Numbered from the stretch's first letter, positions 47,561 to 59,014 are shown. The stretch: 64,000 bases of DNA from Malaya genurostris (GCF_030247185.1 NC_080571.1:343883879-343947878); one strand, 5' to 3'. Notes: a model not told the origin generated them from the sequence alone. Program-made: numbers and translations.

Positions 47561-50500
47561 TCATAAAATTGTAGAACGTAGTATTTTCTGCGAAAATTTG
47601 TGAGTTGGTTCACAAAAATCGAAGAGATGTTCAACAGTGCCAAACGTCCTCAAACAAGATGTTATCGGTTCGTAATACCCGAACGTCGTTCGATGAAATC
47701 TCGGCTGCAGTAAACTGGTGGAGCGCAGCGATCGTTGTGAAGCACGGAAATCAAGTTGAGACAGAATCTTCGAAGAGTCGATATCACCGTTCATCAGTTT
47801 TGCCACGAAAACAGCTTGCTGAATTTTTCTGCGTCTTTCTAATGAGTCGAGTCCGATCAGTCGACAGCGATCAGGATACGGTGGAAGCTCAAGCGGATTC
47901 CTCCAAGGGAGGTTTCTTAGAGCAAGACGAACAAATCTTTTCTGTACGCGTTCAATCCGTAAATTCCAAACCAGCTGATACGGATTCCAAATTAGGCTAG
48001 CATTTTCCAGTATAGGACGAACCAAGGAGCAATATAACGCTTTCAAACAATGCGGATCTTTGAAGTCCCGCCCGATCTTCGCAATGAAACCTAATTGCCG
48101 TGTTGCCTTTGAAATTATAGTTGAACGATGTAGATTGAAGGTAAGCTTAGCATCTAACAAAACACCAAGATCATTAACATGATCAACTCTCTGGAGTTTT
48201 AGTCCATCAATTTCATAGTCGAATCGAATTGGATTCAGTATTCGGTGGAACGTTATGACCTGGCATTTTGCAATGCTGACAATAAGCCAGTTTCTATGAC
48301 ACCAGGCGACGAATGTATCAAGAAGATTTTGAAGCCGGATGCAGTCGTCGATAGAACGAACTTCAAGATACAATTTCAAATCATCGGCATATACTAATCT
48401 GCAACCAACACCGAGCAGCGAAACAGCATCATTGAAGAACAGCAAAAACAAAAGTGGACCCATATTACTGCCTTGAGGAACTCCAGATAGATTTGAAAAC
48501 GGAGATGATACACAGGAGCCTAGCTTTATTCGCAAAACTCTACCACATAAGTAAGAGCAAAGCCATTCAATAAACTTTTGTGTTGCACCCAGCCGCGAAA
48601 TCTTGCACAAAAGTATTCGGTGGTCAATTCGATCGAAAGCTGCTTTAAGGTCAGTGTATACTGCATCAACTTGTACTCTCTTTTCCAAACTCGAGATACA
48701 AGTGGAAGTGAAATCTAAGAGATTCGTGCTGACCGAACGACCTGGCATAAATCCATGCTGATCAGAAGAGATGTAATTTTTTGTACGAAGAAGTACCTCA
48801 GTGCTCACAATTATTTCAAATAGCTTAGATGCAGCAGATAAATTCGTTATGCCTCTGTAATTCCTTACGTCAATACGATCACCGCTCTTGTATACAGGAA
48901 ACATAAAAGACTGCTTCCAAGTCACTGGAAAAATTCCTTGCTCAAATGATTTGTTAAATATAGTGCACAAAGGATCAGCTAAAACAGGAGCACAATGACT
49001 ATACACCACAGAAGGAATACCATCTGGTCCGGGCGAAAACGATCGTTTTAACTTTTTCGCTGCGGCAACAATCATAACGGGAGTAATCAAAAATGTGTCA
49101 ATGTGCGCTATATTCTCAGGAACATCCACCGCGGCGGTCTCCGCTTCGATACCGGAGGCAGTATTTTCAGCAAACACAGAAGCAAAGAACTTTGCGAACA
49201 GATCGCATGAGTCCAAGGTTGACATGGATTCAACACCATCGAGACAAACTTTTGAAGGAATCGATGAGCACTTGCGTTTCGAGTTTACAAAAGTCCAGAA
49301 ATATTTAGGATTCCGACGAAGATTAGTTTGAATCCGCATAACGTAGGCTTTGTACAACCCCGCGTTTAATTTACGATAATTTTCACTGGAACTTTTAAAC
49401 ATTCGCTTTGTTTCAGAGCTATGCCAGCGACGATGTCTGCGCTGCCAAATATTGCGGGTACGTTTTAATCTACGAAGCCGTACAGTGGTCCAAGGTGGGC
49501 TCATTGGCCGTTTAACGAAAGGTAAATTTGAACTCAGCCATTGAATCAATGTGTCACAGAAAAAGGATGCCATTTCATTTACGTTACCGATTTCTTGCAG
49601 TGTTCTCCAGTTAACATTTTGTAAGAATTCAAGTAAAGCAGCAAAATCTATTTTCCTATAATTTAATGTTCTGGATTCATTCACGGACTCCATGTGACAG
49701 GAGTTGCCTTCGCCGTTAGTAGGCCACGTGATAACTAAAGGCGGATGGTGCGGGTCGACGGGTAGTATTGGAGCAACACTACAATCAACAACTAATTGAT
49801 GCTCCAAAGAACAAAAAACCAAATCAAGCAATCGTCCGAGATGATTTCTGTGTTGGTTAGCTTGACAAAGATTTAGGTAATCCATGCCGTCAATCAACGC
49901 CGTGCCAGCAGCGGGTAGCAACGAAGAACAAGAGGAGAGTGTTTCCTCATTCCGTTGATTCCATACAATGCGGGGCTGGTTGAAATCACCGCACACCAGA
50001 ACAATATCATTAGCAGAACTTTTACTGCACAATTCCGAAACAGTTGAAATGTGCGCATCGATCACATCAACGTTTTGGCTTTTATCAGGGGGAATGTACA
50101 CACCGCATAGAAGTAACTTTTTACCCCGTACTGTAGTACTCGCACACACTTGTTCAAGACAGTTTCCATTTACCGTTTCAATAATAGAGCTGGCATATTT
50201 TCGAGAAATAGCAATCAATACTCCACCAAACGATACTTTGTCGCTATTCGCTGAGCTGCGGTCGCAGCGGAAAACATTAAAGGAGTTCCCAAATAACTGC
50301 TGCGAGTTGATTCGGCTATCAAGTCCAGTCTCGGTTAGAATGATAATATCGAAGTTGCAGTCACTCGTTGCTAAGAAAATATCGTCAATTTTTGTCCTCA
50401 AGCCTCGAACATTTTGATAGTATACCCAGATGTCAGCCACATCATTCTGCAATACGGGATAAGACGAATCAGCGCTTGAAAATCTGGGAACTGACGGATA

Positions 50501-50779
50501 CTTGCCAAGAGGAGTAGTTTGGAAGCCCCCTTCACCACACCTACCCACAGGACCGGGACGGCTGATGAACGCTGGCAGCGATGGCACGACTGGGGCAGGG
50601 GGGTCAGAGGCTTCCACAATATCATCTACGGTGCGTCCCAGTATGCTGCGTTGAATTATTGCTGAGTTATTCCTCCTTGCGAAGAAACAGGCGTTGGAGA
50701 TGGATGAACAGCAGAAGGTTTCCAAAATTTTTGAGTTGATTTCTCCTCGAATTGACGGAAGTAGATTCCTTGGGGCCAA
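47561..50779 (-). CDS. CR1 ORF2: APE endonuclease and reverse transcriptase, intact
   Basis: About 1,072 codons without a stop. The N-terminal extension is Pro/Ser-rich (to about residue 115). The endonuclease shows YYQNVRG, LTETGLD, CGDFNQP and DPHHPPL, so its catalytic Asn, Glu, Asp and His are present. The RT shows QHGFMPGRSVSTNLL, YTDLKAAFDRI, SGVPQGSNMGPLLF and VYADDLKLY. A long C-terminal domain with IERVQKRFVRLAL follows; there is no RNase H. The frame overlaps the end of ORF1 by at least 124 nt in the +1 frame and has no ATG ahead of the endonuclease, so 50779 (a TTG) is only the limit of the open frame. Translation may use frameshifting or reinitiation. Possibly active. Confidence 0.88.
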   Translation of the reverse strand: MAPRNLLPSIRGEINSKILETFCCSSISNACFFARRNNSAIIQRSILGRTVDDIVEASDPPAPVVPSLPAFISRPGPVGRCGEGGFQTTPLGKYPSVPRFSSADSSYPVLQNDVADIWVYYQNVRGLRTKIDDIFLATSDCNFDIIILTETGLDSRINSQQLFGNSFNVFRCDRSSANSDKVSFGGVLIAISRKYASSIIETVNGNCLEQVCASTTVRGKKLLLCGVYIPPDKSQNVDVIDAHISTVSELCSKSSANDIVLVCGDFNQPRIVWNQRNEETLSSCSSLLPAAGTALIDGMDYLNLCQANQHRNHLGRLLDLVFCSLEHQLVVDCSVAPILPVDPHHPPLVITWPTNGEGNSCHMESVNESRTLNYRKIDFAALLEFLQNVNWRTLQEIGNVNEMASFFCDTLIQWLSSNLPFVKRPMSPPWTTVRLRRLKRTRNIWQRRHRRWHSSETKRMFKSSSENYRKLNAGLYKAYVMRIQTNLRRNPKYFWTFVNSKRKCSSIPSKVCLDGVESMSTLDSCDLFAKFFASVFAENTASGIEAETAAVDVPENIAHIDTFLITPVMIVAAAKKLKRSFSPGPDGIPSVVYSHCAPVLADPLCTIFNKSFEQGIFPVTWKQSFMFPVYKSGDRIDVRNYRGITNLSAASKLFEIIVSTEVLLRTKNYISSDQHGFMPGRSVSTNLLDFTSTCISSLEKRVQVDAVYTDLKAAFDRIDHRILLCKISRLGATQKFIEWLCSYLCGRVLRIKLGSCVSSPFSNLSGVPQGSNMGPLLFLLFFNDAVSLLGVGCRLVYADDLKLYLEVRSIDDCIRLQNLLDTFVAWCHRNWLIVSIAKCQVITFHRILNPIRFDYEIDGLKLQRVDHVNDLGVLLDAKLTFNLHRSTIISKATRQLGFIAKIGRDFKDPHCLKALYCSLVRPILENASLIWNPYQLVWNLRIERVQKRFVRLALRNLPWRNPLELPPYPDRCRLIGLDSLERRRKIQQAVFVAKLMNGDIDSSKILSQLDFRASQRSLRSTSLLQPRFHRTTFGYYEPITSCLRTFGTVEHLFDFCEPTHKFSQKILRSTIL

Positions 50780-51459
50780 GTTGAAGGGTCCAAGGCAATA
50801 ACTTGTAAGGCAGGATCGAGGCCAACTTTAAACGATACAAAGGTCATTTTGCTAACATCGCTACCTTTAGCGACCAGTTTTACGACTACTGGGTCTTCGT
50901 TCATTTCAAGATTAGCTCGTACCATAGCAGAAATCTCATCATTGGTGACGTCTGGACGTATACGTGACAAATATAGCCAAAACTTGTCAGGTGGTTGTTC
51001 ACAAACTGGAACACAAACAACGTTCTCTCCAATCTGCTTCGATCCAGATTGGCATTCTGAAGCTTTTTGTTCCAAATCTGGTCCACGAGGTCTTTTGGCT
51101 GGACGGCGACCCTCGATGAATGGCCAGCGCTTATTGAACGTTGTGGGAGTCAATGGAGGTTTCGATAATGATTTAATTTCGTTTTGTAAACCATTAATTG
51201 CTTCCGTGAGCGACACCAACGGTGGATTTTCATCTGCCAATTTCGTGATAGAACGGAGATGCGAGTTTTCAAACAAATTGGCGCAATCATCACACATCCA
51301 GAATAAATTTTTTCGATGTGATGAGAAATAGCCCAAAAGAGCGCGGGATACTCCAGAGCATGCCATATGAAACATGCGTCCACAGTAGCCTCTGCACACA
51401 ACGAAATCGATGCCTGCGATAATCAGACTGCACTTTGCACAATTTTTCTCCAAACTCAT
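50656..51459 (-). CDS. CR1 ORF1: PHD-finger protein
   Basis: 267 aa from ATG at 51459. A PHD-type C4HC3 zinc finger occupies residues 7-60: CAKC, C22, C26, His31, C34 and a final WMCDDC. A short coiled-coil-like region lies near 75-105, a basic stretch (KRPRGPDLEQK) near 122, and a folded C-terminal half follows. PHD-containing ORF1 proteins are known in insect CR1 elements; they bind nucleic acid and may contact chromatin. The frame is intact and ends at TAA 50656-50658. Confidence 0.82.
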   Translation of the reverse strand: MSLEKNCAKCSLIIAGIDFVVCRGYCGRMFHMACSGVSRALLGYFSSHRKNLFWMCDDCANLFENSHLRSITKLADENPPLVSLTEAINGLQNEIKSLSKPPLTPTTFNKRWPFIEGRRPAKRPRGPDLEQKASECQSGSKQIGENVVCVPVCEQPPDKFWLYLSRIRPDVTNDEISAMVRANLEMNEDPVVVKLVAKGSDVSKMTFVSFKVGLDPALQVIALDPSTWPQGIYFRQFEEKSTQKFWKPSAVHPSPTPVSSQGGITQQ

Positions 51460-51882
51460 TGTATGTGCAGGAAAGCGCCTTTAATTATGCAGCAGGTACA
51501 GCACAGCAAGGAAACGGTTCGTCGATTGTTTATTGTTAAACTACAACGAAGGCAGCAAAAAGAATAGCCGTAGGCACGACACAAATGAACGTAAATCACC
51601 ACTCGATTGGCACTTGGCGGTTAAGAATAACACTTCGTCCAGATCCGGATAGTATACTGTCATTCACTGACAAAAACACTTAGTGATAAACTATCGCGGA
51701 AACGGTTAAAAATTGCAAAAATACGGTATGTAAAAAACACAACAAGCTCAACTGAACAGTGTTCCCAAAATTGGTATTAGTATACTACAGCCTCTGCTGT
51801 GATAGGCACCTTCGTCTTACCGATGTCGATTGTTAAAAAAACGCGTGTGCTCACTTCGAACATTCGGTTACGAATGGGTCAA

Positions 51883-52250
51883 TTTTTTGTCGTGAATACG
51901 ACTTACTTTACTATGGGGCGCCTTTTCAAAATTAGCCATATGGAAGAATGGGCAGAACTTAATCGTGAATATCTCGACTTGTATTAATGGTAGCAACATA
52001 ATTCTTTCACCATTTCATCAAAAATATGATCAGGAATTCAGGATAATATTTTGAACAGTGTGCGATAACCACAAACAACTCAAAAATTAAGTTTTCTTAA
52101 AATTTGAAAACAACGCGGAAAATTCTTTACTTTCGCTTGGGTTTTTCGCGCAAGGACGACGATTTTGAGGTAGTCAGGCACATATCTTCAACTGAATGCG
52201 TATCGAAAATCGATCATTCGTCATCTAACACTCGATGTGGATAGACGAAT
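51883..52250 (+). mobile_element. Truncated copy of the 1.2-kb element
   Basis: Starts TTTTGTCGTGAATACGACTT and matches the first ~320 bp of the 13945 and 53606 copies. About 17 bp including the TATA box are then missing, and similarity fades by 52250, just before the Jockey 5' region. Confidence 0.7.
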
Positions 52251-52315
52251 AACCTACTACGACTAATTTCGATTTTGTTTTATTTTTTATTCGCAGTTGT
52301 CTACCTACCCAAGCT

Positions 52316-53473
52316 ATGGGTAAAAACCGCCATAGATCCGAGAAAGATCCAAAGGATGCTAAGCGTCTGAAGCCAAGTGATGTACAGGTAAACGACCGTT
52401 TGCTGAGTAAAAACCAATATGCTGATCTGCCAGTAGACGTCGAAGAGGAACTGCAGAAGAAGGAAAAAATGCCGCCTTTCTACCTGAAGGGCTTCCCACC
52501 AACTCTACGCTCGGATTTCAACACACTGATCAGCAAAGGACTACAGGCAACAATCCGTTTATGTACTGAAGGCTACAAAATAACTGTTCCGGCTTTGAAC
52601 CATTACAAAGGAGTGGAATGCTATCTGAAGCAGACAAAAGCGGAATACTTCACACACGATATTGCCGCCAACAAACCTATGAAGGTTGTAATTCGAGGAC
52701 TACCCGACATGATGGAAGCCGAACTAAAGCAGGCACTGTCGGAGGCTGGACTAAAGCCTATGATGGTGTTTAAAATGAAACGACATAATACGGACAAAAA
52801 GTTTAGAGATCAACTGTACCTGATTCATCTGGAGAAGGGCTCCATCACCATGAGTCAACTGAAAACGATTAAATCGTTATTTCACATAATCATCGAATGG
52901 CAGAAGTATAAACCGGTACATCGGGATGTCACACAGTGCACGAACTGTTTGAACTACGGCCATGGAGCGAGGAATTGCCACATGAAAAGTCGGTGCGGGA
53001 AATGTGCCGAACCACACAATACCAACGATTGCCTACTAGATGACATCGCTGTAAAATGTGTGAACTGTGATGGCGACCATCCATCTACTAGCAAATCGTG
53101 TCCCAAACGTGCTGAGTTCACAAAAATTCGACAACAGGCGTCCCGCAAACAATCAACACGCAAGAATGTTCCACAGAAGGATGAAGTTAATTTCCCACGG
53201 CTCCCACCGAAGAGGGATATTCCGAATTTGCCGCCACTTCCTCGCAGCAATCCAAAGACTTCAGCCGCTGGATCTCAAAAAGAATCTTCCTCAAAAATCC
53301 CTCCTGGATGGGGCAATAATCAACCACAAGCAAAGGATGACTCTGGTGATTTATTCTCTGCTGAACAACTGATCGTCATTTTTGAAACAATGACAACAAA
53401 ACTCCGAAACTGCAGAACGCGGTTAGATCAAATCAACGCCTTAGGCAAATTCATCATCGAATATGCAATATAA
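52316..53473 (+). CDS. Jockey-like ORF1: gag-like protein with zinc knuckles
   Basis: 385 aa, intact. A basic N-terminus is followed by an RRM-like fold (residues about 55-200), then cysteine clusters CTNCLNYGHGARNC, CGKCAEPHNTNDC and CVNCDGDHPSTSKSC, a Pro-rich linker and a short helical C-terminus. The order matches Jockey-clade ORF1 proteins such as those of Juan-type mosquito elements. It would coat element RNA. Its stop overlaps the ORF2 start (ATGCAATATAA). Confidence 0.82.
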   Translation: MGKNRHRSEKDPKDAKRLKPSDVQVNDRLLSKNQYADLPVDVEEELQKKEKMPPFYLKGFPPTLRSDFNTLISKGLQATIRLCTEGYKITVPALNHYKGVECYLKQTKAEYFTHDIAANKPMKVVIRGLPDMMEAELKQALSEAGLKPMMVFKMKRHNTDKKFRDQLYLIHLEKGSITMSQLKTIKSLFHIIIEWQKYKPVHRDVTQCTNCLNYGHGARNCHMKSRCGKCAEPHNTNDCLLDDIAVKCVNCDGDHPSTSKSCPKRAEFTKIRQQASRKQSTRKNVPQKDEVNFPRLPPKRDIPNLPPLPRSNPKTSAAGSQKESSSKIPPGWGNNQPQAKDDSGDLFSAEQLIVIFETMTTKLRNCRTRLDQINALGKFIIEYAI

Positions 53474-53605
53474 TGAGTTGGTTATAGTAAATTGGAATGC
53501 TTGCTCACTCAGGAGCAAAACTGCTGAATTGTCCGACTTTCTTCAAGAGAAGAATGCCGATATTGCTATTTTAACTGAAACTCATCTTAAACCTGAAATT
53601 TCTAT
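53463..53605 (+). pseudogene. Jockey-like ORF2, N-terminal endonuclease stub
   Basis: Begins with ATG at 53463 inside the ORF1 end and reads VIVNWNACSLRSK and LTETHLKPE, the first endonuclease motifs (catalytic Asn and Glu). The reading then enters the 1.2-kb element and runs to 53708 as a chimera. RT and everything else are absent. Confidence 0.85.
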
Positions 53606-54817
53606 TTTTGTCGTGAATACGACTTACTTTACTATGGGGTGCCTTTTCAAAATTAGCCATATGGAAGAATGGGCAGAACTTAATCGTGAATATCTCGACT
53701 TGTATTAATGGCAGCAACGTAATTCTTTCACCATTTCATCAAAAATATGATCAGGAATTTAGGATAATATTTTGAACAGTGTGAGATAACCACAAACAAC
53801 TCAAAAATTAAGTTTTCTCAAAATTTCAAAATAATGCGGAAAACTCTTTACTTTCGCTTGGGTTTTTCGCGCAAGGACGACGATTTTGAGGTAGTCAGGC
53901 ACATATCTTCAACTGAATGCGTATAAAAGGGAAACCGTGATCGAAAATCGATCATTTCTTTTCGTGCGTTCGATGGGAGCAGACGTCGTGGGAGTTAAAC
54001 CTTCAACCAGCAGCGACGGAGAGAGCGCCTTCTGCGTGGTTAAAACCTCAAACGCTCAGGTAGCAACTTTCATTCGCTTGCTGGCCTTCAAGGCGAGCAG
54101 ACTGCCATCGCGGGAGTTAAACCAGCAGCGACGGAGAGAGCACCTGCCATCATTTGGTTTTCGGTAGTCGTAACGAGAAGTTCAATTTTTAGATTTTTGT
54201 TCCGCAATATAGGTTTAGAATTCAGAGCCTGCGTGCTGAAACTGGATTCTGGAACTGTATTCCGGAACTAATTTGAGTTTCGAAATTGCAATTCTAGAAT
54301 TAATTCTGGATTCTGAGTCTGTTATTGGTTCTAAATTTAGTTCTTGAACTCAGGATCCAGTTCTTTATTCCAGACTTCTTCTATTCGGTTCTTTTTAGAA
54401 CCATAATAATACTCCTAAAGAATTATGCGGAAATTTACTTTACTGTACTCTATAAAACCCATTCTGGTAGTCATGGCGCAAAATCGTCTTCATGTTTTAG
54501 AGCTTAGTTCTGGAATATGGGTTTAGAATTCAGAGTCTGCGTGCTGAACTAACTCAAATCGTCACCATTTTTTTATTATAAAGAACTATACTGCTTATTT
54601 CATAATATTGAATTGCGTTTCAGAATGTTTAATGTAACTAATCTGTAATTTAGTCTAGGCGCATCGTTTAAATTTCTAGTAATGAATAAGGGGAAAGTTC
54701 CACAATTCAAACAATCGATGAACTACCAATTCGAATTCGGAAGCATAAATAAAGCGTGTCATATTCGTATTCACGACATCCAGTTATGTCTCTGACATTA
54801 CACACCCGTACTTTTTT
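53606..54817 (+). mobile_element. 1.2-kb promoter-bearing element, copy 2
   Basis: Colinear with 13945-15156 over 1,212 bp without indels (constant offset 39,661). It interrupts Jockey ORF2. The 7-mer CTATTTT stands just left of it and again 2 bp beyond its right end, a possible but imperfectly placed target duplication. It contains the same TATAAAAGGG, AATAAA and 64-codon open frame as copy 1. Confidence 0.8.
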
Positions 54818-57150
54818 AACTATTTTAAAGACAAATTGATTCACATTTCATTACTATTACGCTTCCATGTATCTGCTATACGTTCTCAAATTGCTCGTTT
54901 ATTTATCTTGGGCTCCTTGGTAACTTGAGCTTAGTAACTTAAACAGTATTGCTCGAGAAGATTATTTTTATCATTCTCAAGGGGTCGCTATATTTATGGT
55001 AACTGTCGGTGAATCGTCAACGGACAATTTTAATGCTGATTTTTCTTCAGAGTGCCTGGTCGTGTCGTCGGTTTAATGCTAAGGCTAGCGTAAACACATG
55101 TTATCGTAGATCGATTTTGGTTCAGAGACATATCCAATAATCGCCAAAGAATATGTCATTGATTTAGAAAATTTATGTGCTTCTTTCGTTTTCTTGGGGC
55201 TTTTTGACAGTTCAAGTGTATCGATGACAACATTTCATAAGGTGCTAAGAACAAAAAGATACATTTAGGATAATCAACTTTGAAAAATGAGTTAGCATTT
55301 TAAATTCCTATTTAACTATTTGAACACATAATTTGTGTTTTGCATTATAATATGTTGTAATAATTTACAAAGTACTCAAACAAATCGTGGTTTTAATTTA
55401 TGTATAATATTTAACAAGAAAACTAACCAAAAAATGTTTTGGTCCGTTTCAAAAGGCAACGTTGTTTTTATGCCTTTCATTGAAACACCTTTTCGGCGAA
55501 ATATTGTTCATACACCCTTCTATTAGGCTTTTCCTTTTAATCAAAACAACTTGTGACGTTTGTCTTTAAACCCATTTCATTTTGTGACTTGTTTTTAGAC
55601 CTTTTTTTAATATGGGTTAGGTGAATTGAATAATTTAGTAATTCGTTTGTCTGTTTAGACAACAATAGTCAATAATCATTCGGAAATGTATTTTAAAGTT
55701 GTGCAATATTTTTTGACAAAAGGTATGTGTAATTGCTAAGTGAATTTTGTATAGTAATTCATAGTATTGCAGGCAATTGCATCAAGACATCGGAGTGTGT
55801 ACGGAAACGGTACAGTTTATCGAACTCAAAATCGAAACTTTATCAACCAGCCGGTTGCAGGTGTACCACCAGCGATTCTTATCAAACCTTAGTGCAAATC
55901 AGTAGCTATAGTGGGAATATGTTCAACAGGAAACGTGAATGATGAAACTTGATAAGTGTTAAACCGTTAGTTTTTAGGAATATATGCTGAAAAATACCGT
56001 CTAAGAGATACAGCTATACGATTTCTCTTCGAAAAAATGTGTTTGCAAATAGAAAAATGTAGCTTGATGTGCTTATAATCTAGCAGCAGGTCTAAATTTT
56101 TTTGCAAAATTCAATGATATACTGTACCTTTAATAAGAACCTAATGAATATGAAAATATATTGAACGATGTCTTGAACCTTGAAATGTTATAAATAAGTG
56201 TACAAATAAAACTGTTTATTATTAACAATAAGAAAAAAGAGGAATTACGTAACCAAAAATTACAATGATATGATAAGTATGTATTATGTCCGAAACAATA
56301 TGTATCTTGAAAGAATTTTTCGGGTGTTTCGGTAGTTGTTAAATAAAACATGTTGTTTGCTTGAAGTCCAATCGAAGAAGAGACCGGCTCTTTCTCAGAC
56401 CATACTTTTATCTTTTATTTTCAGGTAGTCATTGTCGTAAACACACTAATTGAATGTTACATAATATCTAGATAAATAGTTCATAGTAAAGCGCAGTTAC
56501 ACTGAAAGAATTTAATATTCTGAACGCTGATACAACAGTATGTAGCTCAAGTTAGATTCCGTATCGTCTTCCATTTATTTTGATGGATGGTCGATTGAAG
56601 ATGGCACGTTTCGCGTATTTTGGGGCCACAGGAAACATCCCCGAGGAAGACTGCACACGACACCACACTGGCAGATTGGTCTGTGCTATCTTTCTTGCGT
56701 TAGTTCTTGTGCTGAGGCCGCGGGAAGCATCCCCAGAGGAGAGATCTCTGGCGGATGGCCCGCGATGACATTGCTGGTGTTTCGGATTCCGGCTGTCTTA
56801 TCATTCATCGTAGAGCTTCTGTTTGTCTAGCAGGCTGGTCCGGCGAGTGATGATCGTTCCTTGGGGCCATGGTAAACATCCCCCAATCGAAGAACATACA
56901 ACCTTTCCCACACTGAAAAGTTTTTTAGTACCATTCCAATTTGTAGTCGATTTGAAAATAATTAAATTACTATGTATTTCCATAAATTTACCTTCGAAAT
57001 TTTCTTATCTGTTTTAAAGGACTCAACATTCGTTACAACCAGCGTTATTATATAAATTATGAGCAAACATTTGAATAAACTCAAACTGAAACGGCACATA
57101 CACGAAAAGGCTTGTTTTGATTTTGAATGCTTATGCTCCTATGTTCAATG
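54818..57150. other. Intergenic A+T-rich DNA, no gene seen
   Basis: No open frame with recognisable similarity. A motif TTGGGGCCA…GG.AAACATCCCC occurs twice (about 56618-56645 and 56860-56885), with related G+C-rich flanks, suggesting a local duplication. Confidence 0.4.
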
Positions 57151-57700
57151 TGTATAATCAGTTATGTAATGTTTTCATTTAAAAATAAACTGAAAGTCAG
57201 CACGAAAACGTGCAAAATCGGGAAAGAAGAAGAAGAAGACAAATTGACAATTCAGTCCGCATCTTCTCACTCAATTCCGACTGATTTCCGAATCAACCGG
57301 TTGTAGGCGAAATTCATTCGGAATCGGTTGTTGCACTGGAGTTGGAATTGATTCGGAATTCATTATGATTTCCACATGAAATTCCGAATGAAAATTTCTC
57401 GCCGATTCGGAATTGATTCGGAATCCATTCGGATCTGATAATGTGGGAAATCTCTTCTTAAGAATACCCACTTGTACGCGGCGGGCAGATTTCCCCTCAG
57501 ACGGTTTGCTATGTCTGCCAGCCATTTTTGCCGGAGCTCTGACAGAATTCCGGCAAAAGTCTGGCAACAATGCAACAACCGTTTCTGGCAGAAAATTTTG
57601 CCTGTCGGTTATTATCGGTTCTGTTTCTGTCGGATTCTTGCCATACAAGATTGGCACTACCGTTTTGAACATTTTTAGCGTCTTGTTCTTATTTTTTCAA
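57151..57700. repeat. Dispersed repeats: partners at 34550-34830 and 7766-7841
   Basis: 57151-57450 matches 34550-34830. Next to it, 57468-57545 matches the reverse complement of 7766-7841 (GGCGGGCAGATTTCCCC, GTCTGCCAGCCATTTTTGCC). Confidence 0.65.
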
Positions 57701-59014
57701 TAAAGAGTACATATGAAAGGCACTAAGTTATTGCCCTTCATATTTACCTAAGACAAGGCCTGACAACTCGCTTCTTATTCTTCCTTCCAAATCATCCTAC
57801 TCGTCATTTTCACCCTGTGGGATAAATACCAACGTATCGGCTACAGTGTAGCCATATTTACAGATTACTATATACTAAGAAAAAAATATTTATTAAATTT
57901 AAATTTTTTAGACTCGCTTTTTGATTTGAAAAAAACAAGAAAAATGTTTTGGTGAATGCATTTTTTTTTATTATATATGAATGCTTAAATACTATTAATT
58001 GAGCTTTGATGACAATACAAGAAATATCTCATGTTGGACGCAAAATCGAACCCATTGTTGACGTATTACCGGATCTTTTGGAAACCGGAAAAAGTCAAGT
58101 TTGGATAGAAATGCTTAGTGCGACCACAGTGTGGAACACAACAGTTCATTCTTCTCGTAAAACTAAACACACTTTCGAGTTTACACTAATTTAAAAAATC
58201 TTTTTTGGTTACACTTTAATTCACTAAAAAGAAAAACGGCTTGATGCTGATTTTAATTACACAGTGCTGCTACTATAAACATTTATTACAAATGAGATTG
58301 AAAAAAAGGGAAACATTTTTTTGAAAATTTTCATTTTCATTGGTGAGCTAAAATTATATATTTCAATACACTTGTTTTCTGATTTTTTTTATACTTGGCA
58401 TCATTGCTCGCGTACCCTGCGAAAGCTTTTTCTTTTTACAATGTGCGGGTAGCAACACCAAAATCAGCCAATCAGAAACTGGTCCATTTTGGAACAAAAT
58501 CAGCCCCCCCCCCAGTTGTCAGGTCTTGTCTTAGATATATACTAATTATGGAAAATGTTCTTGCCAATAACATTGCTTTCGCACTAGGGGCTGTCCATAA
58601 AAGACGTCACGCAGTTTTTTGACGATTTTTGATTCCCCATCCCCCCTGTGTCACAAATTGTCACAGAAGCAAAGACCACACCCCCCCCCCCCCCCCCTCC
58701 GTATGTCACATGTCACGAATTCAAAATAAATGAAATTCATCTCAATATGTATGACGAACCATACAAATATGAGGGGAAAATCGATTTATTACATGCTGTC
58801 ATTAGATTAAAAAATATCCCTAAAACTACAAAATCATGTAAATTATTTTATTAATATCAATTATATAAATTTACAAAAGTGAGTTTAATATCAATTATAC
58901 AAATTTTCAAAACTTGAGTAATTTTTACTCAAAATAAGAAAAAAATATTTTGTTCAAAATTTGAGTAAATTCAACTCAAAATTTGAGTTCCTTACTCTCA
59001 AAATGAAGAAATAT
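57701..59014. other. Intergenic DNA with poly-C tract and repeat fragments
   Basis: A run of about 19 C (about 58679-58697) follows GGGGCTGTCCATAAAAGACG, resembling a dispersed insect repeat terminus. 58905-59000 holds several CTCAAAATTTGAGT palindromic words. No gene seen. Confidence 0.45.

Larger units (their letters stand above)
47483..51790 (-). mobile_element. CR1-clade non-LTR retrotransposon, apparently full coding capacity
   Basis: Minus-strand element ending in (AAAT)n (47483-47504). It has a PHD-finger ORF1 and a long ORF2, both open. The exact 5' end is unclear and may lie near 51790. It sits directly upstream of the I-type element in the same orientation. The PHD-type ORF1 and the RT motifs place it with insect CR1 elements of the T1/Q type. 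Confidence 0.85.
52251..53605 (+). mobile_element. Jockey-clade non-LTR retrotransposon, 5' part
   Basis: A plus-strand element keeping a possible 5' UTR, a complete ORF1 and the first ~48 codons of ORF2, where a 1.2-kb element has inserted. I do not find the rest of ORF2 beyond that element, so the 3' two-thirds are lost. Confidence 0.8.

Noticed and set aside
13945..54817. The two 1.2-kb copies as the two LTRs of one giant element
   Set aside because: They are 39.7 kb apart with a complete host gene and many unrelated elements between, and no gag-pol region.
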